DNA from: a virus | Strand: one strand, 5' to 3' | Length of the DNA stretch: 64,000 nt | Virus record (IMG/VR): IMGVR_UViG_3300034104_004745 | Coordinates: 64,001 to 128,000 of that record | In this document: one piece after another, positions 45,201 through 53,135 of the stretch | Position numbering within the stretch: position 1 is the first letter of the stretch | Layout: each line of letters begins with the position of its first letter | Notes under the pieces: model-generated | What the model was told of the DNA's origin: nothing | The model's database searches: none | What the model saw: only the letters and a program-made list of their open reading frames with translations | Made by a program: the position numbers and the translations under genes

Positions 45201-46651
45201 ATAGATGAACTTAAATCAGTTATTGATCCTGTAACAACATCTATACTATCTTTAATAGAAGAACTGAATGTTGAATATCCTGTTGTTCCTGTAATTTCAA
45301 TTTGTGATGATCCAGATACTAATGTTGGTCGATTAATTAAACCAAAGAAATCAAATGAACCTGTAATTGAATTTGCAACTAAATTACCATCAATATTAAT
45401 TGTTGTTCCTGTTTCTGAAATAATAGAAACATCTAAATGGTCTCCGCCAATAGATTTTACTATTCTTCCATCAATTAATCCTGGCTCATCGCCTAAAGAA
45501 CCACTGTTTCTTGGCCCAGAAAGTAGCATACCTCCGGAATATGATGCCCCGTCAACATTTTGATAAACCCAATGATTGTGTTGGCTATCCCAAGCTAAAG
45601 ACGCTGTTGCATTTGAACTTCCACTATCATAAACTTTTAACCCACCAAATCTTTCTGCAGGTTCAAAGACATTAACACTTATGAAAGATGCACTTACCGC
45701 TAATTGTGATGATGTAACATAAACAAGTGAAGATGAACCTAAAACAGTTAAATTTTGTGTAACTGTTAGACTTCCTGTAACAACATAATCACCTTCTAAT
45801 GATTTACTATTTTTCCAAAGACTACCACTTCTAACTAGTAAGTCACCGTGGGTTATTCCTGTGTATATAACGTCGTGAGCCTCATTTAACTCTATACCAT
45901 TATCAACACGAACATAAATTGAACCTTGGTTTTGTTGGATTCTTAATACTTCACCAAGACGAACACCGTGATTGGGTGCAGTTGGTGGTGTGGTTGTAAA
46001 AGTACCATTTAACCCCAAGAATAATAACGCACCGGCAGTCATTCCATTGGTATTAACTCCCGTCAATACACCTTCTGTAATCACTAAACCAAAATCATCA
46101 TTTGGTATGTTTACTGTTGCAATACCTAATACGTTTGCTGAACCCTCTTCTGAAGTTGGATCTGCTACACCAATTAATGGATTGTCACCGGTTGAACCAA
46201 CAATTCTAACAACTGTACCTTTATTAATCTGTGCACCAGTAATGTTCTTACAATAAACATCTGTTTGTAATGTCCTAAATGACATTGAAGACGATGGTAC
46301 CAATTGTGAACCGCTATATGCTTCTAAACTATCTAAACGATCATCGAATGAACCCGATATTGTAACTAAGTTTGTTACACCAGATAATGGTATATTATAT
46401 AAACCAGAACCATCCCCAATAAATGAACTTGAAACTTGAGATGCTGAAATAGCACCTATTAAATTAATTGAACCTGTATTAACCGTGTTTGTTGAGATTA
46501 ACTCTTCCACTGATGGTCCGAGAGAACCTGATTTTGCCATATAAACCTTACCGTCGGTAGTGTTTAATGCTAATTCACCTAATTGTAAATTTGAATTAGT
46601 GGGTTTTTGACCAGATACACTGCTCCTACGCAGTTTTACTATTTGTGCCAT
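42215..46651 (-). CDS. Tail-fibre protein with Thr/Pro-rich linker
   Basis: 1478 residues. The N-terminus AQIVKLRRSSVSGQKPTNSN is an adaptor also seen in the 680-residue fibre. Shared modules include DGIGLYNIPASGVTGL and ERFGGLKVYDSGSSNATAS. Two copies of a W-containing module occur about 50 residues apart (TWTFNHNLGQKYPI and TWSISHNMGTDYPI). Near the C-terminus lies a TPTPTSTP-type linker (about 42.72-42.83 kb), followed by a 140-residue globular end with MWVILDVYSGSSAGN. The linker is similar in style to the protein at 58732..59040. Confidence 0.85.
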   Translation of the reverse strand: MAQIVKLRRSSVSGQKPTNSNLQLGELALNTTDGKVYMAKSGSLGPSVEELISTNTVNTGSINLIGAISASQVSSSFIGDGSGLYNIPLSGVTNLVTISGSFDDRLDSLEAYSGSQLVPSSSMSFRTLQTDVYCKNITGAQINKGTVVRIVGSTGDNPLIGVADPTSEEGSANVLGIATVNIPNDDFGLVITEGVLTGVNTNGMTAGALLFLGLNGTFTTTPPTAPNHGVRLGEVLRIQQNQGSIYVRVDNGIELNEAHDVIYTGITHGDLLVRSGSLWKNSKSLEGDYVVTGSLTVTQNLTVLGSSSLVYVTSSQLAVSASFISVNVFEPAERFGGLKVYDSGSSNATASLAWDSQHNHWVYQNVDGASYSGGMLLSGPRNSGSLGDEPGLIDGRIVKSIGGDHLDVSIISETGTTINIDGNLVANSITGSFDFFGLINRPTLVSGSSQIEITGTTGYSTFSSSIKDSIDVVTGSITDLSSSIATTTNLLDERIDSLETESGSIRSDFNSFTSSYTTGAFTGSFIGDGIGLYNIPASGVTGLQLDKIVSGNASASIDNTGLYVNRDVYIDGTLTAKELHIDYVTSSVLYQSGSTKFGDTSDDTHNFTGSVFISGSFNLHGNQSVTGSLLIGTGSFHVNNPEILHVQNSGSFNVAHFEGDYTAYTQIKVQNHNSGSGASGDVVITADNGNESIHYVDLGINSSTYDEGYVGYANDAYLINAGKDLYVGTLGGIAHPSNLNLFAQSNWQNPQIQISGSKQISFNTGSVSSGYTYEFSGSIKAGHNLNVLGYVTANEFTGSALGLTNVPFHITGSDVDGGTYDKQFTKLHFDDSTGLNVSESVPGTAFISIGSHFRDIFVSGSGMLRATGSDAFEVVSEGGVDITVSNTDTNTNGYTKELKFSTTNLSSSLNDRVDIITGSFESFTSSFSLFSGSVNTHISALDNFTSSVVYTSQTSSMTVLSASYALTAAFALNAGSGGSGGSGGGFAELNQTTPSTTWTFNHNLGQKYPIFQIFDTNDNVIIPSQITAVTSDSATITFPSAQSGRAIASLGTGPGGMTEQFSAATTWSISHNMGTDYPIVTVYDNNRKIIFPQEIRSIDGDNIEVYFSAPVAGHLNVAKGGHIISGSIDTSNINFSGSTIVSSSAQISGYGYATTGSNVFNGNQTINGCLTINNAKMCATTTTISGNAEIFDLGSFDGAFFDYVVKNGSNMRAGSIMSAWDGTNSTFNETTTIDLGNTTAVGFNVSGAGKLNATISSGTWTIEVLYRALGDQVIAQPTPTPTSTPMVTPTPTSTPTITATPTPTATSSGPQMWVILDVYSGSSAGNVCTNINTGAPFNIYVSAYTSQAIYDVGAVWYTNQIQTTFVPVGFYRTETTGITAWYQIGANGVLVAKGYCASTTYQISTGSTAPDYCSGLFGQDQTVYGNASDWLEVTRFFTNSSLVTPFNGNNKYYGNSTADYGTTLRIDSNGFVINQYAC

Positions 46652-46713
46652 ATATATGGTTCTCTCTCTATTTTTTTGTGGTATATACCACGGTTAATTG
46701 ACCTATATAGGTC
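46648..46713 (-). promoter_or_regulatory. Three perfect palindromes in the 5' leader and start codon
   Basis: CCATATATATGG at 46648-46659 covers the start codon; GTGGTATATACCAC at 46678-46691 and GACCTATATAGGTC at 46700-46713 lie upstream. The last two are centred 22 bp apart, about two DNA turns. They lie between the promoter-like motif (46716-46730) and the gene. As DNA they look like dimeric operators; as RNA they are weak hairpins that could hide the start. Confidence 0.7.
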
Positions 46714-46715
46714 TT

Positions 46716-46730
46716 AACTATAAATACATA
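46716..46730 (-). promoter_or_regulatory. Candidate phage promoter motif
   Basis: Coding-strand TATGTATTTATAGTT, just upstream of the palindromes and 65 nt from the 46651 start. Confidence 0.5.
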
Positions 46731-46748
46731 AAAAATTAGATTAAATAA

Positions 46749-46778
46749 ATAAAAAAGGGAGGTTTTTAGTCCTCCCTT
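46749..46778 (-). terminator. Rho-independent terminator after 46802..48844
   Basis: On the minus strand AAGGGAGG, a short loop, CCTCCCTT, then a T-run (46749-46756 in plus coordinates as A). An 8-bp GC-containing stem and T-tract are convincing. It closes transcription of the 680-residue fibre and separates it from the 1478-residue gene. Confidence 0.85.
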
Positions 46779-46801
46779 AATTTTATATTTAAAATAAACG
46801 T

Positions 46802-48844
46802 TTAGTACGTTCCGCCATCAATAACTGTCGAGAAGACTAATGCTCCTGTTGAGTTTTTATATCCTAAAACACCGTCAAGTACATCTTCAGTTTCTGTTGT
46901 AGAAACAAATCCAACAACGTTTGATGAATTTCTGAACATGATTGCTGAAGTATTGCTTCCATTATCAGTACCACCCGAGTAAGATAATGTAAAGTTACCA
47001 CTTACTAATGTATCACCAGTTCCTGAATCTATTGTGAATTTGTTTGTATTAAAAGATAATGTTGTTCCACTATATCTCAATAAACTATCACCAATTGTAT
47101 TTGGTCCTGTTGCAATTGGGAAATATGTGTCAGTTAAACTATTTTCTGATCCGTAAGTTCCAGCAGTTGTACCAATCATTTTACTTGATTGACCACTTGA
47201 AGAAACAAACATCCAATAATCATTTAAACCATCCCATACAAGTGAAGCTGAAACCCCAGTTGACCCTGAATCGATAACTTCAAAACCAGCATATCTTTCG
47301 AATGGTGAATATGCGTTTAATCTGATTATATTGTCATCTAATTCAACAGTTGTTGATTGGATTATCACATTTGTTGATGATCCCAATACTTCAAGGTTAC
47401 CAGAAACATATAAATTAGATTGTAATTCTGTGTTTCCAGTTACAGTTAAGACACCGTTTACTGTTACATCACCATTGATCGTTTGTCCGCCCTCAACAGT
47501 TAATGAGCCAGATGTTCTAATGTCGCCATCAGCGTTATCTACCTCAAATTGACCATTACCAACTTTTAATGTTGTTCCATCATAGGTTAGTCCGCTATAA
47601 TCAATTAAGGCTCCACCAGAACCAACACCCACAACTCTATATTGTGTTAAATCTTCAACAACAGAAGATGAAACTGTAGCAATACCGTCAACATTAATTG
47701 TTGATGAGAATTGTGCAGAACCTGTAACATCTAATAAAGTACTAACAGACACACCATTTACACCAACAATTGTTGCTGTTCCTGCATTGTCATCTATTTT
47801 TAGATAATTTGTATCATCACCAAAGAAACTTAATCCACCATTAGATTTGATGTGAGTATCACTTGCACCAGTGTTATAAATCTCAAAATATCTTGAATCA
47901 GCTTCGTCTGCTTTTAGATATAATGAGCCAGTACCTTGAATGTTTGTAACTTCAAGAGCACCAGATAAATTTAAATTACCGTTGTCAAAAGTTAATCCAC
48001 TGTAGTCTGTTAATAAACCATCAACACCCGCAACAACTAATCTTTTTTCTGTTAATTGGTCATTATATATTGAACCAGAAACAATTACTTGGTCCCCAGC
48101 ACCGTGTCCTAAATAAGAAGAACCGCTAACAACTAAATCTTCAAATACTGTGATACCATCAAGTGAAATTGATTGTGCTTCTAATATATTAACATATGCC
48201 GTTCCGCTAACATGTAAATTTCTCCAATTTTTACTTGATGAACCTAAGTCAAACGAATTATGAACTATTGGTAAAATTGATGAACTTACCTCACCACCAA
48301 ATTGAATGATATCGGTTGTTTGATTACCAATTGTGATGTTACCACCTAGTGTGATGTCACCAGTAATATCAATAGAACCAGTCTGATATGTGCTACCAGT
48401 AATATATAAATTACTACCCAAGTTGGTTGTTCCAGTAACGGTTAATGTTCCACCAGTTATATTTGTAACAAATGCGTTACTACCTGTTAGGTTGTTAATT
48501 GTAACACCACTTATAGTGTTACCTTCAATATTACCTGTAAGATCTAATCTAGCGTTACCATCTTTACTAAGGATATAAAGAGATTTATTACCTGAAGCAT
48601 AAAAAGGTGTTCCATCAACTACTGAACCATGTGAACCAACAGTAATTGTTGGGGCTGCAGAACCTTGATAAATCTTTGAAACTGATCTATAAGCACCTGC
48701 CACACCTTCTGTTTCACCCACAAAAAGAAAAGGACCATTAAGGTCACCAATCGATCCTGTGGCTACAACAAGTTCAGAAATTCTGGCTGTAACATCTTTT
48801 AGTTGGGTAATACTACCTCTTCTGTGTTTAATTATTTGTGCCAT
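46802..48844 (-). CDS. Tail-fibre-like protein with MAQI adaptor
   Basis: 680 residues. AQIIKHRRGSITQLKDVTAR at the N-terminus is the same class of adaptor as 42215..46651. Shared modules include FERYAGFEVIDSGSTGVSAS and DSRYFEIYNTGASDTHIKSN. It is shorter than the large fibres and lacks an S74 domain, ending with a small GALVFSTVIDGGTY tail. It has its own terminator downstream and a motif upstream. It may be a collar or side fibre. Confidence 0.8.
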   Translation of the reverse strand: MAQIIKHRRGSITQLKDVTARISELVVATGSIGDLNGPFLFVGETEGVAGAYRSVSKIYQGSAAPTITVGSHGSVVDGTPFYASGNKSLYILSKDGNARLDLTGNIEGNTISGVTINNLTGSNAFVTNITGGTLTVTGTTNLGSNLYITGSTYQTGSIDITGDITLGGNITIGNQTTDIIQFGGEVSSSILPIVHNSFDLGSSSKNWRNLHVSGTAYVNILEAQSISLDGITVFEDLVVSGSSYLGHGAGDQVIVSGSIYNDQLTEKRLVVAGVDGLLTDYSGLTFDNGNLNLSGALEVTNIQGTGSLYLKADEADSRYFEIYNTGASDTHIKSNGGLSFFGDDTNYLKIDDNAGTATIVGVNGVSVSTLLDVTGSAQFSSTINVDGIATVSSSVVEDLTQYRVVGVGSGGALIDYSGLTYDGTTLKVGNGQFEVDNADGDIRTSGSLTVEGGQTINGDVTVNGVLTVTGNTELQSNLYVSGNLEVLGSSTNVIIQSTTVELDDNIIRLNAYSPFERYAGFEVIDSGSTGVSASLVWDGLNDYWMFVSSSGQSSKMIGTTAGTYGSENSLTDTYFPIATGPNTIGDSLLRYSGTTLSFNTNKFTIDSGTGDTLVSGNFTLSYSGGTDNGSNTSAIMFRNSSNVVGFVSTTETEDVLDGVLGYKNSTGALVFSTVIDGGTY

Positions 48845-48863
48845 CTTTCTTTTTTAATTGTTT

Positions 48864-48882
48864 TATTTATATAAATACTTTA
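48864..48882 (-). promoter_or_regulatory. Promoter-like palindrome TATTTATATAAATA
   Basis: Perfect 14-bp palindrome at 48864-48877 on both strands, with coding-strand TAAAGTATTTATATAA 20 nt upstream of 48844. It would look the same to an RNA polymerase on either strand. Confidence 0.5.
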
Positions 48883-48889
48883 TTTTTAA

Positions 48890-49627
48890 TTAGAAAAAGC
48901 CGTCGCCGCAGTCGATGACCGAATTTTTATTACGATCACTTAGCGCCCCTAAATTTTCTATAACTAACGATGCTGACACTATTTGGCTGTTAACAATGTT
49001 TTTCACTATTGCCATAGCCCCAGACACAGTTAAAGTGTCTTTATCATGTGTTGTTTGAACTAATGTGGTCCCACCCTCTACTTTTAAATCACCTATAATT
49101 CTAACAGATCCACTCATTAATATTGTTGCGCCATTATCTGAAACTCTAGAGTTAACCAAAGTACCACTAGGGCCAGCTTTTTGTAAATAATCGAGAGTAC
49201 CAGTACCACCCAATAATAAAGGAAGTTCAGCCCCTAATGGACCTGCTATCCACCTATCATTAAGTGAATCCCATAAAAATGAACCTGAAATTGTGTTTGG
49301 GGCAGTGGGATCTTTAACTAATAAACCACCAAATGCTGCGGATGTACCGTTTAATTCAACAATATTGTCACCAATTGTTACAATATTGGACTCAACAGAA
49401 GTTGTTGAACCTTTTACAGTTAAGTTACCGCTAACCACAAGGTTACCCGGTATATCCAGGTCTCCACCAACAACTAATGAACCAGAAGCGTATAAATTTC
49501 TAGCATAAACCGCTTCTAAATAATTTGAGCCAGTATTACCTAATATAATTAAAGAAGCCGATCCGCTAGAATTTAACGGAACGGTTTGGGTGTCTATCTG
49601 TAACCAATTTATCTGTTGTAAAGGCAT
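48890..49627 (-). CDS. Short tail-fibre-like protein
   Basis: 245 residues. PLQQINWLQIDTQTVPLNSS starts it, then AGPLG and the shared module AAFGGLLVKDPTAPNTISGS. The C-terminus SDRNKNSVIDCGDGFF carries a single Cys. It is the smallest of the fibre set, perhaps linking or capping the others. Confidence 0.75.
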   Translation of the reverse strand: MPLQQINWLQIDTQTVPLNSSGSASLIILGNTGSNYLEAVYARNLYASGSLVVGGDLDIPGNLVVSGNLTVKGSTTSVESNIVTIGDNIVELNGTSAAFGGLLVKDPTAPNTISGSFLWDSLNDRWIAGPLGAELPLLLGGTGTLDYLQKAGPSGTLVNSRVSDNGATILMSGSVRIIGDLKVEGGTTLVQTTHDKDTLTVSGAMAIVKNIVNSQIVSASLVIENLGALSDRNKNSVIDCGDGFF

Positions 49628-49645
49628 GTAAAAGTAAAGTCTTTT

Positions 49646-49658
49646 ACATAAATACTTT
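49646..49658 (-). promoter_or_regulatory. Candidate phage promoter motif
   Basis: Coding-strand AAAGTATTTATGT about 20 nt upstream of 49627. Confidence 0.45.
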
Positions 49659-49680
49659 TATTATGGTTCTTCGCATAAAA

Positions 49681-49707
49681 AAAGGGATTTTTTTTAAATC
49701 CCTCTTT
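49681..49707 (-). terminator. Terminator-like hairpin after 49716..49988
   Basis: On the minus strand AGGGATTT, loop, AAATCCCT, then a run of seven T. It ends the glutaredoxin/thioredoxin/AAA operon. Confidence 0.75.
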
Positions 49708-49715
49708 CATTTTTT

Positions 49716-49988
49716 TTACAGATATTTTTTTATTTTTTCTATCGCTTCTTCTTTTGTGTTAAAATCTCTCCCAGCAACAAATATGGGACCAGAAAGCGTT
49801 TCTGGATCTTGTAAATATACAGTTGGTAAAGCGTCTAGGTTTGTTAACTTAACAACTTCATCATAAACTTTTCTATTTTTATTAACTTCAAACTCATCAT
49901 AAGCAATCCCCTGCTTATTTAATTCTTCCTTCAATATTTTACAATGAGAACAGCCATTAAGTGTGAAAATATTAATAGTGTATGCCAT
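49716..49988 (-). CDS. Glutaredoxin-like protein
   Basis: 90 residues. FTLNGCSHCKILKEELNKQG carries the CxxC (CSHC) redox site, and ALPTVYLQDPET is the cis-Pro loop. Likely a dithiol/GSH-dependent reductant. It directly follows thioredoxin, so the two may share partners such as a ribonucleotide reductase elsewhere in the genome, or the disulfides of virion proteins. Only the family call is supported. Confidence 0.8.
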   Translation of the reverse strand: MAYTINIFTLNGCSHCKILKEELNKQGIAYDEFEVNKNRKVYDEVVKLTNLDALPTVYLQDPETLSGPIFVAGRDFNTKEEAIEKIKKYL

Positions 49989-49989
49989 T

Positions 49990-50295
49990 TTATAAATCGT
50001 TTAAAATTTTCTTATAGAACGCGTCTGAATTAGCACCACTAGATCTATCAATCAAATCCCCATTTTTATAAATCATAATTGTTGGGACTGATCTAATACC
50101 AACTTTCATTGAGTGATCAGTATTTTCATCAACATCTACCGATACAAATTTCGCATTTGGGTACTCTGACTCTAATGCGGTTAGTCTTGGCATAAGTGTT
50201 TTACATGGACCACACCACTTAGCGAAATAATCAACCAAAACAACTTTGTCTTGGGTTAATAATTGTTCTACAACTTCTCCTGATACATTTTCCAT
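49990..50295 (-). CDS. trxA: Thioredoxin
   Basis: 101 residues, compact thioredoxin fold. VDYFAKWCGPCKTLMPRL has the canonical WCGPC active site, and IRSVPTIMIYKNGD holds the cis-Pro76 motif. It reduces disulfides and is also known as a polymerase processivity factor in some phages, though no partner is seen here. One nucleotide separates it from the glutaredoxin-like gene. Confidence 0.9.
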   Translation of the reverse strand: MENVSGEVVEQLLTQDKVVLVDYFAKWCGPCKTLMPRLTALESEYPNAKFVSVDVDENTDHSMKVGIRSVPTIMIYKNGDLIDRSSGANSDAFYKKILNDL

Positions 50296-50298
50296 AAT

Positions 50299-51369
50299 TT
50301 AAAATCCTATTTTACTTGTTTTTTTATTTGACGATTTATGAACCTCAACATCTATATTATATATATCAGCCAAAACCATTCCTTCTTTTGATACGGTATC
50401 TTTTTTTAGATGTTTTAGTAGTTTATTTGTTTCTTCTAGCGATAGTTTATCAAACTTATGTTCTGCGATCAATCTACCCTTCCTTAACAACGCTTGATCG
50501 ATTCTTTCTCTCTTCATATTAAAGGTGGCAATCACTTGGATGTTTAAACAATCCCCCAATATACCATCTGTTAGGTTTAATAAGTTAGAAACCCCAGATG
50601 CTGATCCATTACCTTCTCTATCTGAAATTACTCTTTCAGCATCTTCAATAATAAGAACAGTATTTCTATGATCCATTAAAAACGGTATGATACTTGGTTC
50701 AGATAGCATCTCAGCCATTGACGGAGGGATAAATAAAATATCCTTCTCCTTAACTAATTTTGTTAAGTACTTTATATACGAAGTCTTACCTGTTCCTGGT
50801 TCACCGTGTAATAAAATAATACCTTTATCATTTGGTTTATTTAATCTTTTTACAATAATATCATGTATTTCTTTAAACTCTTCCCCATAGTTTAAAACTA
50901 AATCAATGTCAGGAACTGCAAGATCATACTCTTCAGTATCTAAATGACCCATCTCACTTTTAACAAGATTAATGTTCGCTTTTTTCTTATTCTTCGCGAA
51001 TTTTTTAATTGCATCAAAGTTTAATTGTTTTTCTAATTCACCAGCTTTGATATCATAAAAAAAAGTTAACGTTAGTAATGGATTTTTTTCGGTAGTTTTA
51101 CCGTGTGAAAATAGAATAAAAATCTTTTTATCGAAGTTTAAGAATAAACGTTCTGACGAATTCATTTCTCTACTTGATAATTCAATTCTTGATAATTCAA
51201 CAAAATCATTATTCTCAAAATATGATATGATCTCATGAGAATATGTTTGCTTATAAAGACGCTTAGATGGGATTGTGTTGAAATGAATCAAAAACATCTG
51301 TTCTACTGGAGCTTCGTTTCCGTAGGATGTCTCATATAAATTATAATTTTGTGGATATTCTATCTTCAT
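50299..51369 (-). CDS. AAA+ ATPase, unknown role
   Basis: 356 residues. An N-terminal region of about 160 residues has no recognised domain. LLHGEPGTGKTSYIKYLTKL is the Walker A, VLIIEDAERVIS is the Walker B, QVIATFNMKRERIDQALLRKGR is the sensor and Arg-finger type region. This resembles BCS1/FtsH-like AAA ATPases. Partner unknown; similar AAA genes occur in Bacteroidota genomes and phages. It is in an operon with thioredoxin and glutaredoxin. Confidence 0.75.
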   Translation of the reverse strand: MKIEYPQNYNLYETSYGNEAPVEQMFLIHFNTIPSKRLYKQTYSHEIISYFENNDFVELSRIELSSREMNSSERLFLNFDKKIFILFSHGKTTEKNPLLTLTFFYDIKAGELEKQLNFDAIKKFAKNKKKANINLVKSEMGHLDTEEYDLAVPDIDLVLNYGEEFKEIHDIIVKRLNKPNDKGIILLHGEPGTGKTSYIKYLTKLVKEKDILFIPPSMAEMLSEPSIIPFLMDHRNTVLIIEDAERVISDREGNGSASGVSNLLNLTDGILGDCLNIQVIATFNMKRERIDQALLRKGRLIAEHKFDKLSLEETNKLLKHLKKDTVSKEGMVLADIYNIDVEVHKSSNKKTSKIGF

Positions 51370-51407
51370 GTATTAAATATACATGAAAAAAATCATAAAA
51401 CAAAATA

Positions 51408-51701
51408 CTAATTCATAGAAGTTGGAGGGAAATCTCTAAAAAACATAAAAAGGCCATCCTCACTATAAAAAACATCTTGCTTACTAATAGTAACGGCTAA
51501 GATAGTTTTACGTAATAATTCAAACTGCTCTCTTGTTAATTCAGGTTGCCCGTTATCTTCAAAGTTTTTTTCAGATATAATGGTTAGATGTTTATAAAAT
51601 TCATCGATGTCAGATTCCCCAATGAAATAATCTCTTGCTTCATCATTTGAGTTTAAATAATTTTTTACTTTCTGTAAATAAACAAGTATCTCAGTTTGCA
51701 T
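51408..51701 (-). CDS. Hypothetical protein, 97 residues
   Basis: MQTEILVYLQKVKNYLNSND then a short acidic alpha-helical body. No family recognised. It lies between the AAA and NusG genes with 2-nt spacing and appears co-expressed. Confidence 0.6.
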   Translation of the reverse strand: MQTEILVYLQKVKNYLNSNDEARDYFIGESDIDEFYKHLTIISEKNFEDNGQPELTREQFELLRKTILAVTISKQDVFYSEDGLFMFFRDFPPTSMN

Positions 51702-51703
51702 CT

Positions 51704-52225
51704 TTAATTTTTTGATATCTGCTCAATATTAACTTCAACGACAGTATCTCTCCCAAAAACTTTAACGTTAAGTTGGACCTTGTCATTATAGATATGACTA
51801 ACCACCCCATTAAATGAGGCAAATGGTCCTTCGTTAATAATAGCATTTTCACCTATCATGAATCTAATACTTTTATTTTCTTTGTGTTTTTCTAAGACTT
51901 CATCTTTCAAGATTTTATTGATGTCCTCTTCGCTCATTCTTCTTGGTTTTTTATCCCCAAGCATACCCATAACCGCAGGAAAAGCCGCAACCGTTTTTAA
52001 TTGATCCTCAGTTAGTTGGTTTTGAGATTCAAAGTAAAGATAACCATTATATATGATTTTTTCCCTTGAAACTTTCTTTTTTCTAAGGACAACAAACTCT
52101 TTTTCCATTGGGCAGACAAACCTATCAATAAAACCGATCTTACCCAACCCTATTTGAGTGTTAAATTGCTCATTCAGTTGTCTTTCCTTACCAGGCATCA
52201 CCTTAATTACATACCATTTAGACAT
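51704..52225 (-). CDS. nusG: NusG-like transcription elongation factor
   Basis: 173 residues. MSKWYVIKVMPGKERQLNEQ is the NGN domain's first strand and helix (KWYV...pGkE), FDRFVCPMEKEFVVLRKKKV and IIYNGYLYFESQ continue it, then a linker and a KOW-type C-terminal domain (ENAIINEGPFASFNGVVSHI, then YNDKVQLNVKVFGRDTVVEV). NusG binds RNA polymerase and tunes pausing, termination and antitermination. A phage copy could redirect the host polymerase. It has a good promoter-like motif upstream and is divergent from the plus-strand unit. Confidence 0.85.
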   Translation of the reverse strand: MSKWYVIKVMPGKERQLNEQFNTQIGLGKIGFIDRFVCPMEKEFVVLRKKKVSREKIIYNGYLYFESQNQLTEDQLKTVAAFPAVMGMLGDKKPRRMSEEDINKILKDEVLEKHKENKSIRFMIGENAIINEGPFASFNGVVSHIYNDKVQLNVKVFGRDTVVEVNIEQISKN

Positions 52226-52235
52226 ATACGTTCTT

Positions 52236-52252
52236 TTAATATAAATATTTAT
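52236..52252 (-). promoter_or_regulatory. Promoter-like motif upstream of nusG
   Basis: AAATATTTATATTAA on the coding strand, with ATAAATATTTAT as a 12-bp palindrome at 52241-52252. It is just upstream of the 52225 start. Confidence 0.45.
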
Positions 52253-52258
52253 TTTTTA

Positions 52259-52277
52259 CCCTAGTATTAATATAGGG
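52259..52277. promoter_or_regulatory. Near-perfect 19-bp palindrome in the divergent region
   Basis: CCCTAGTATTAATATAGGG. The arms match except one mismatched pair. It lies between nusG and the plus-strand operon, the place for an operator controlling both. It is the only GC-anchored palindrome in this AT-rich gap. Confidence 0.5.
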
Positions 52278-52300
52278 ATAAATTTCAAAATAAGCAAATG

Positions 52301-52332
52301 TTTGGTTTTTAGCTAAATTTTATCTATATTTA
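52301..52332 (+). promoter_or_regulatory. Possible Bacteroidota-type promoter on plus strand
   Basis: TTTG at 52301-52304 and TATATTTA at 52325-52332 with 20-nt spacing resemble the -33 TTTG and -7 TAnnTTTG boxes. The last -7 base is A, not G. A start right at the ATG (leaderless) would result, so this is tentative. Confidence 0.25.
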
Positions 52333-52335
52333 ATT

Positions 52336-52488
52336 ATGTCTTGCAAAAGTTGTAAAAATAAAAAGTCGTTTATCGAAGAAAAGGAAGAGTTGTTATCCGG
52401 CTTCAATAGTACTGCAATTGGATTTGCTGTGATTTGGTCTATTTTGGCTCTATACGGGCTTTATTCCTTAATTATGTTACTGGTATGA
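52336..52488 (+). CDS. Small membrane protein with CxxC (50 residues)
   Basis: ATG at 52336 to TGA at 52486-52488. MSCKSCKNKKSFIEEKEELL has a CxxC pair, then a hydrophobic helix AIGFAVIWSILALYGLYSLI. The stop overlaps the next ATG as ATGA, so it is translationally coupled to 52485..53135. Likely a zinc- or disulfide-bearing small membrane protein. No family recognised. Confidence 0.6.
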   Translation: MSCKSCKNKKSFIEEKEELLSGFNSTAIGFAVIWSILALYGLYSLIMLLV

Positions 52489-53135
52489 GTAAAGAACCAA
52501 AATATATGATTGTTGTGATGTTGAACAAAAAAAGAAAGAAGGTTCTACATAAAAGCAACAAAAGAACAACCATAAATGAGTACTGGAGAGAGTGTAAAAC
52601 ACAGAAAAAACCACCTTATTGTGCAGAAAATAGAGGTAGATCTAGGGCTAAATTAAATTTTCATTTAATGCTTGTTTACCCAAATAATAGATGGGCAAAA
52701 AATGATGAGAAATTCCATATTACAGATCATTTAGGTAGGAGCCAGGAGGTTTTTATTGAAAGTGACGAATATAGAATAAAAGAAATCATTCCTTGGTGGG
52801 AGCCAGAAAAGATATACGATTTCCAACAGAAAAAACACATCTATTTTGAAGAGATGTTCGAGATTATTAATAAGATAACCGAATATGCTCAAATCTTTAC
52901 ATTAAATAATAAAATATTTGTACAGATTGACGATGATGTAACTGTATATAAAAACAAAAACCTCAACGATACGCAGAGGTTATTCACTTTATTACAATCA
53001 GAACTATTAAAAAAGAAAAGAACAAACTTTATGTTTGTTAAAGATGTTACTTCATATCAGAGAAAATTACTTTATGATATCCTAGAACCAAAAGGATTCT
53101 CTAGAAATGAATTGTTTAGACATTACTCATATTAA
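52485..53135 (+). CDS. Unknown protein, the only large plus-strand gene
   Basis: 216 residues from the ATG at 52485; the longer frame at 52434 opens at TTG and overlaps the CxxC gene. MSKEPKYMIVVMLNKKRKKV, then RRTTINEYWRECK-like and AENRGRSRAKLNFHLMLVYP. Basic N-terminus, acidic middle, and a Trp-rich RIKEIIPWWEPEKIYDF segment. I do not recognise it. Its reversed strand and coupling suggest an early or regulatory gene. It converges with 53116..53349 with a 20-nt overlap. Confidence 0.6.
   Translation: MSKEPKYMIVVMLNKKRKKVLHKSNKRTTINEYWRECKTQKKPPYCAENRGRSRAKLNFHLMLVYPNNRWAKNDEKFHITDHLGRSQEVFIESDEYRIKEIIPWWEPEKIYDFQQKKHIYFEEMFEIINKITEYAQIFTLNNKIFVQIDDDVTVYKNKNLNDTQRLFTLLQSELLKKKRTNFMFVKDVTSYQRKLLYDILEPKGFSRNELFRHYSY

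Noticed and set aside
29160-46651. Fibre genes considered as bacterial RTX or autotransporter adhesins
   Set aside because: No signal peptide, RTX nonapeptides or autotransporter barrel; S74 and module sharing fit phage fibres.
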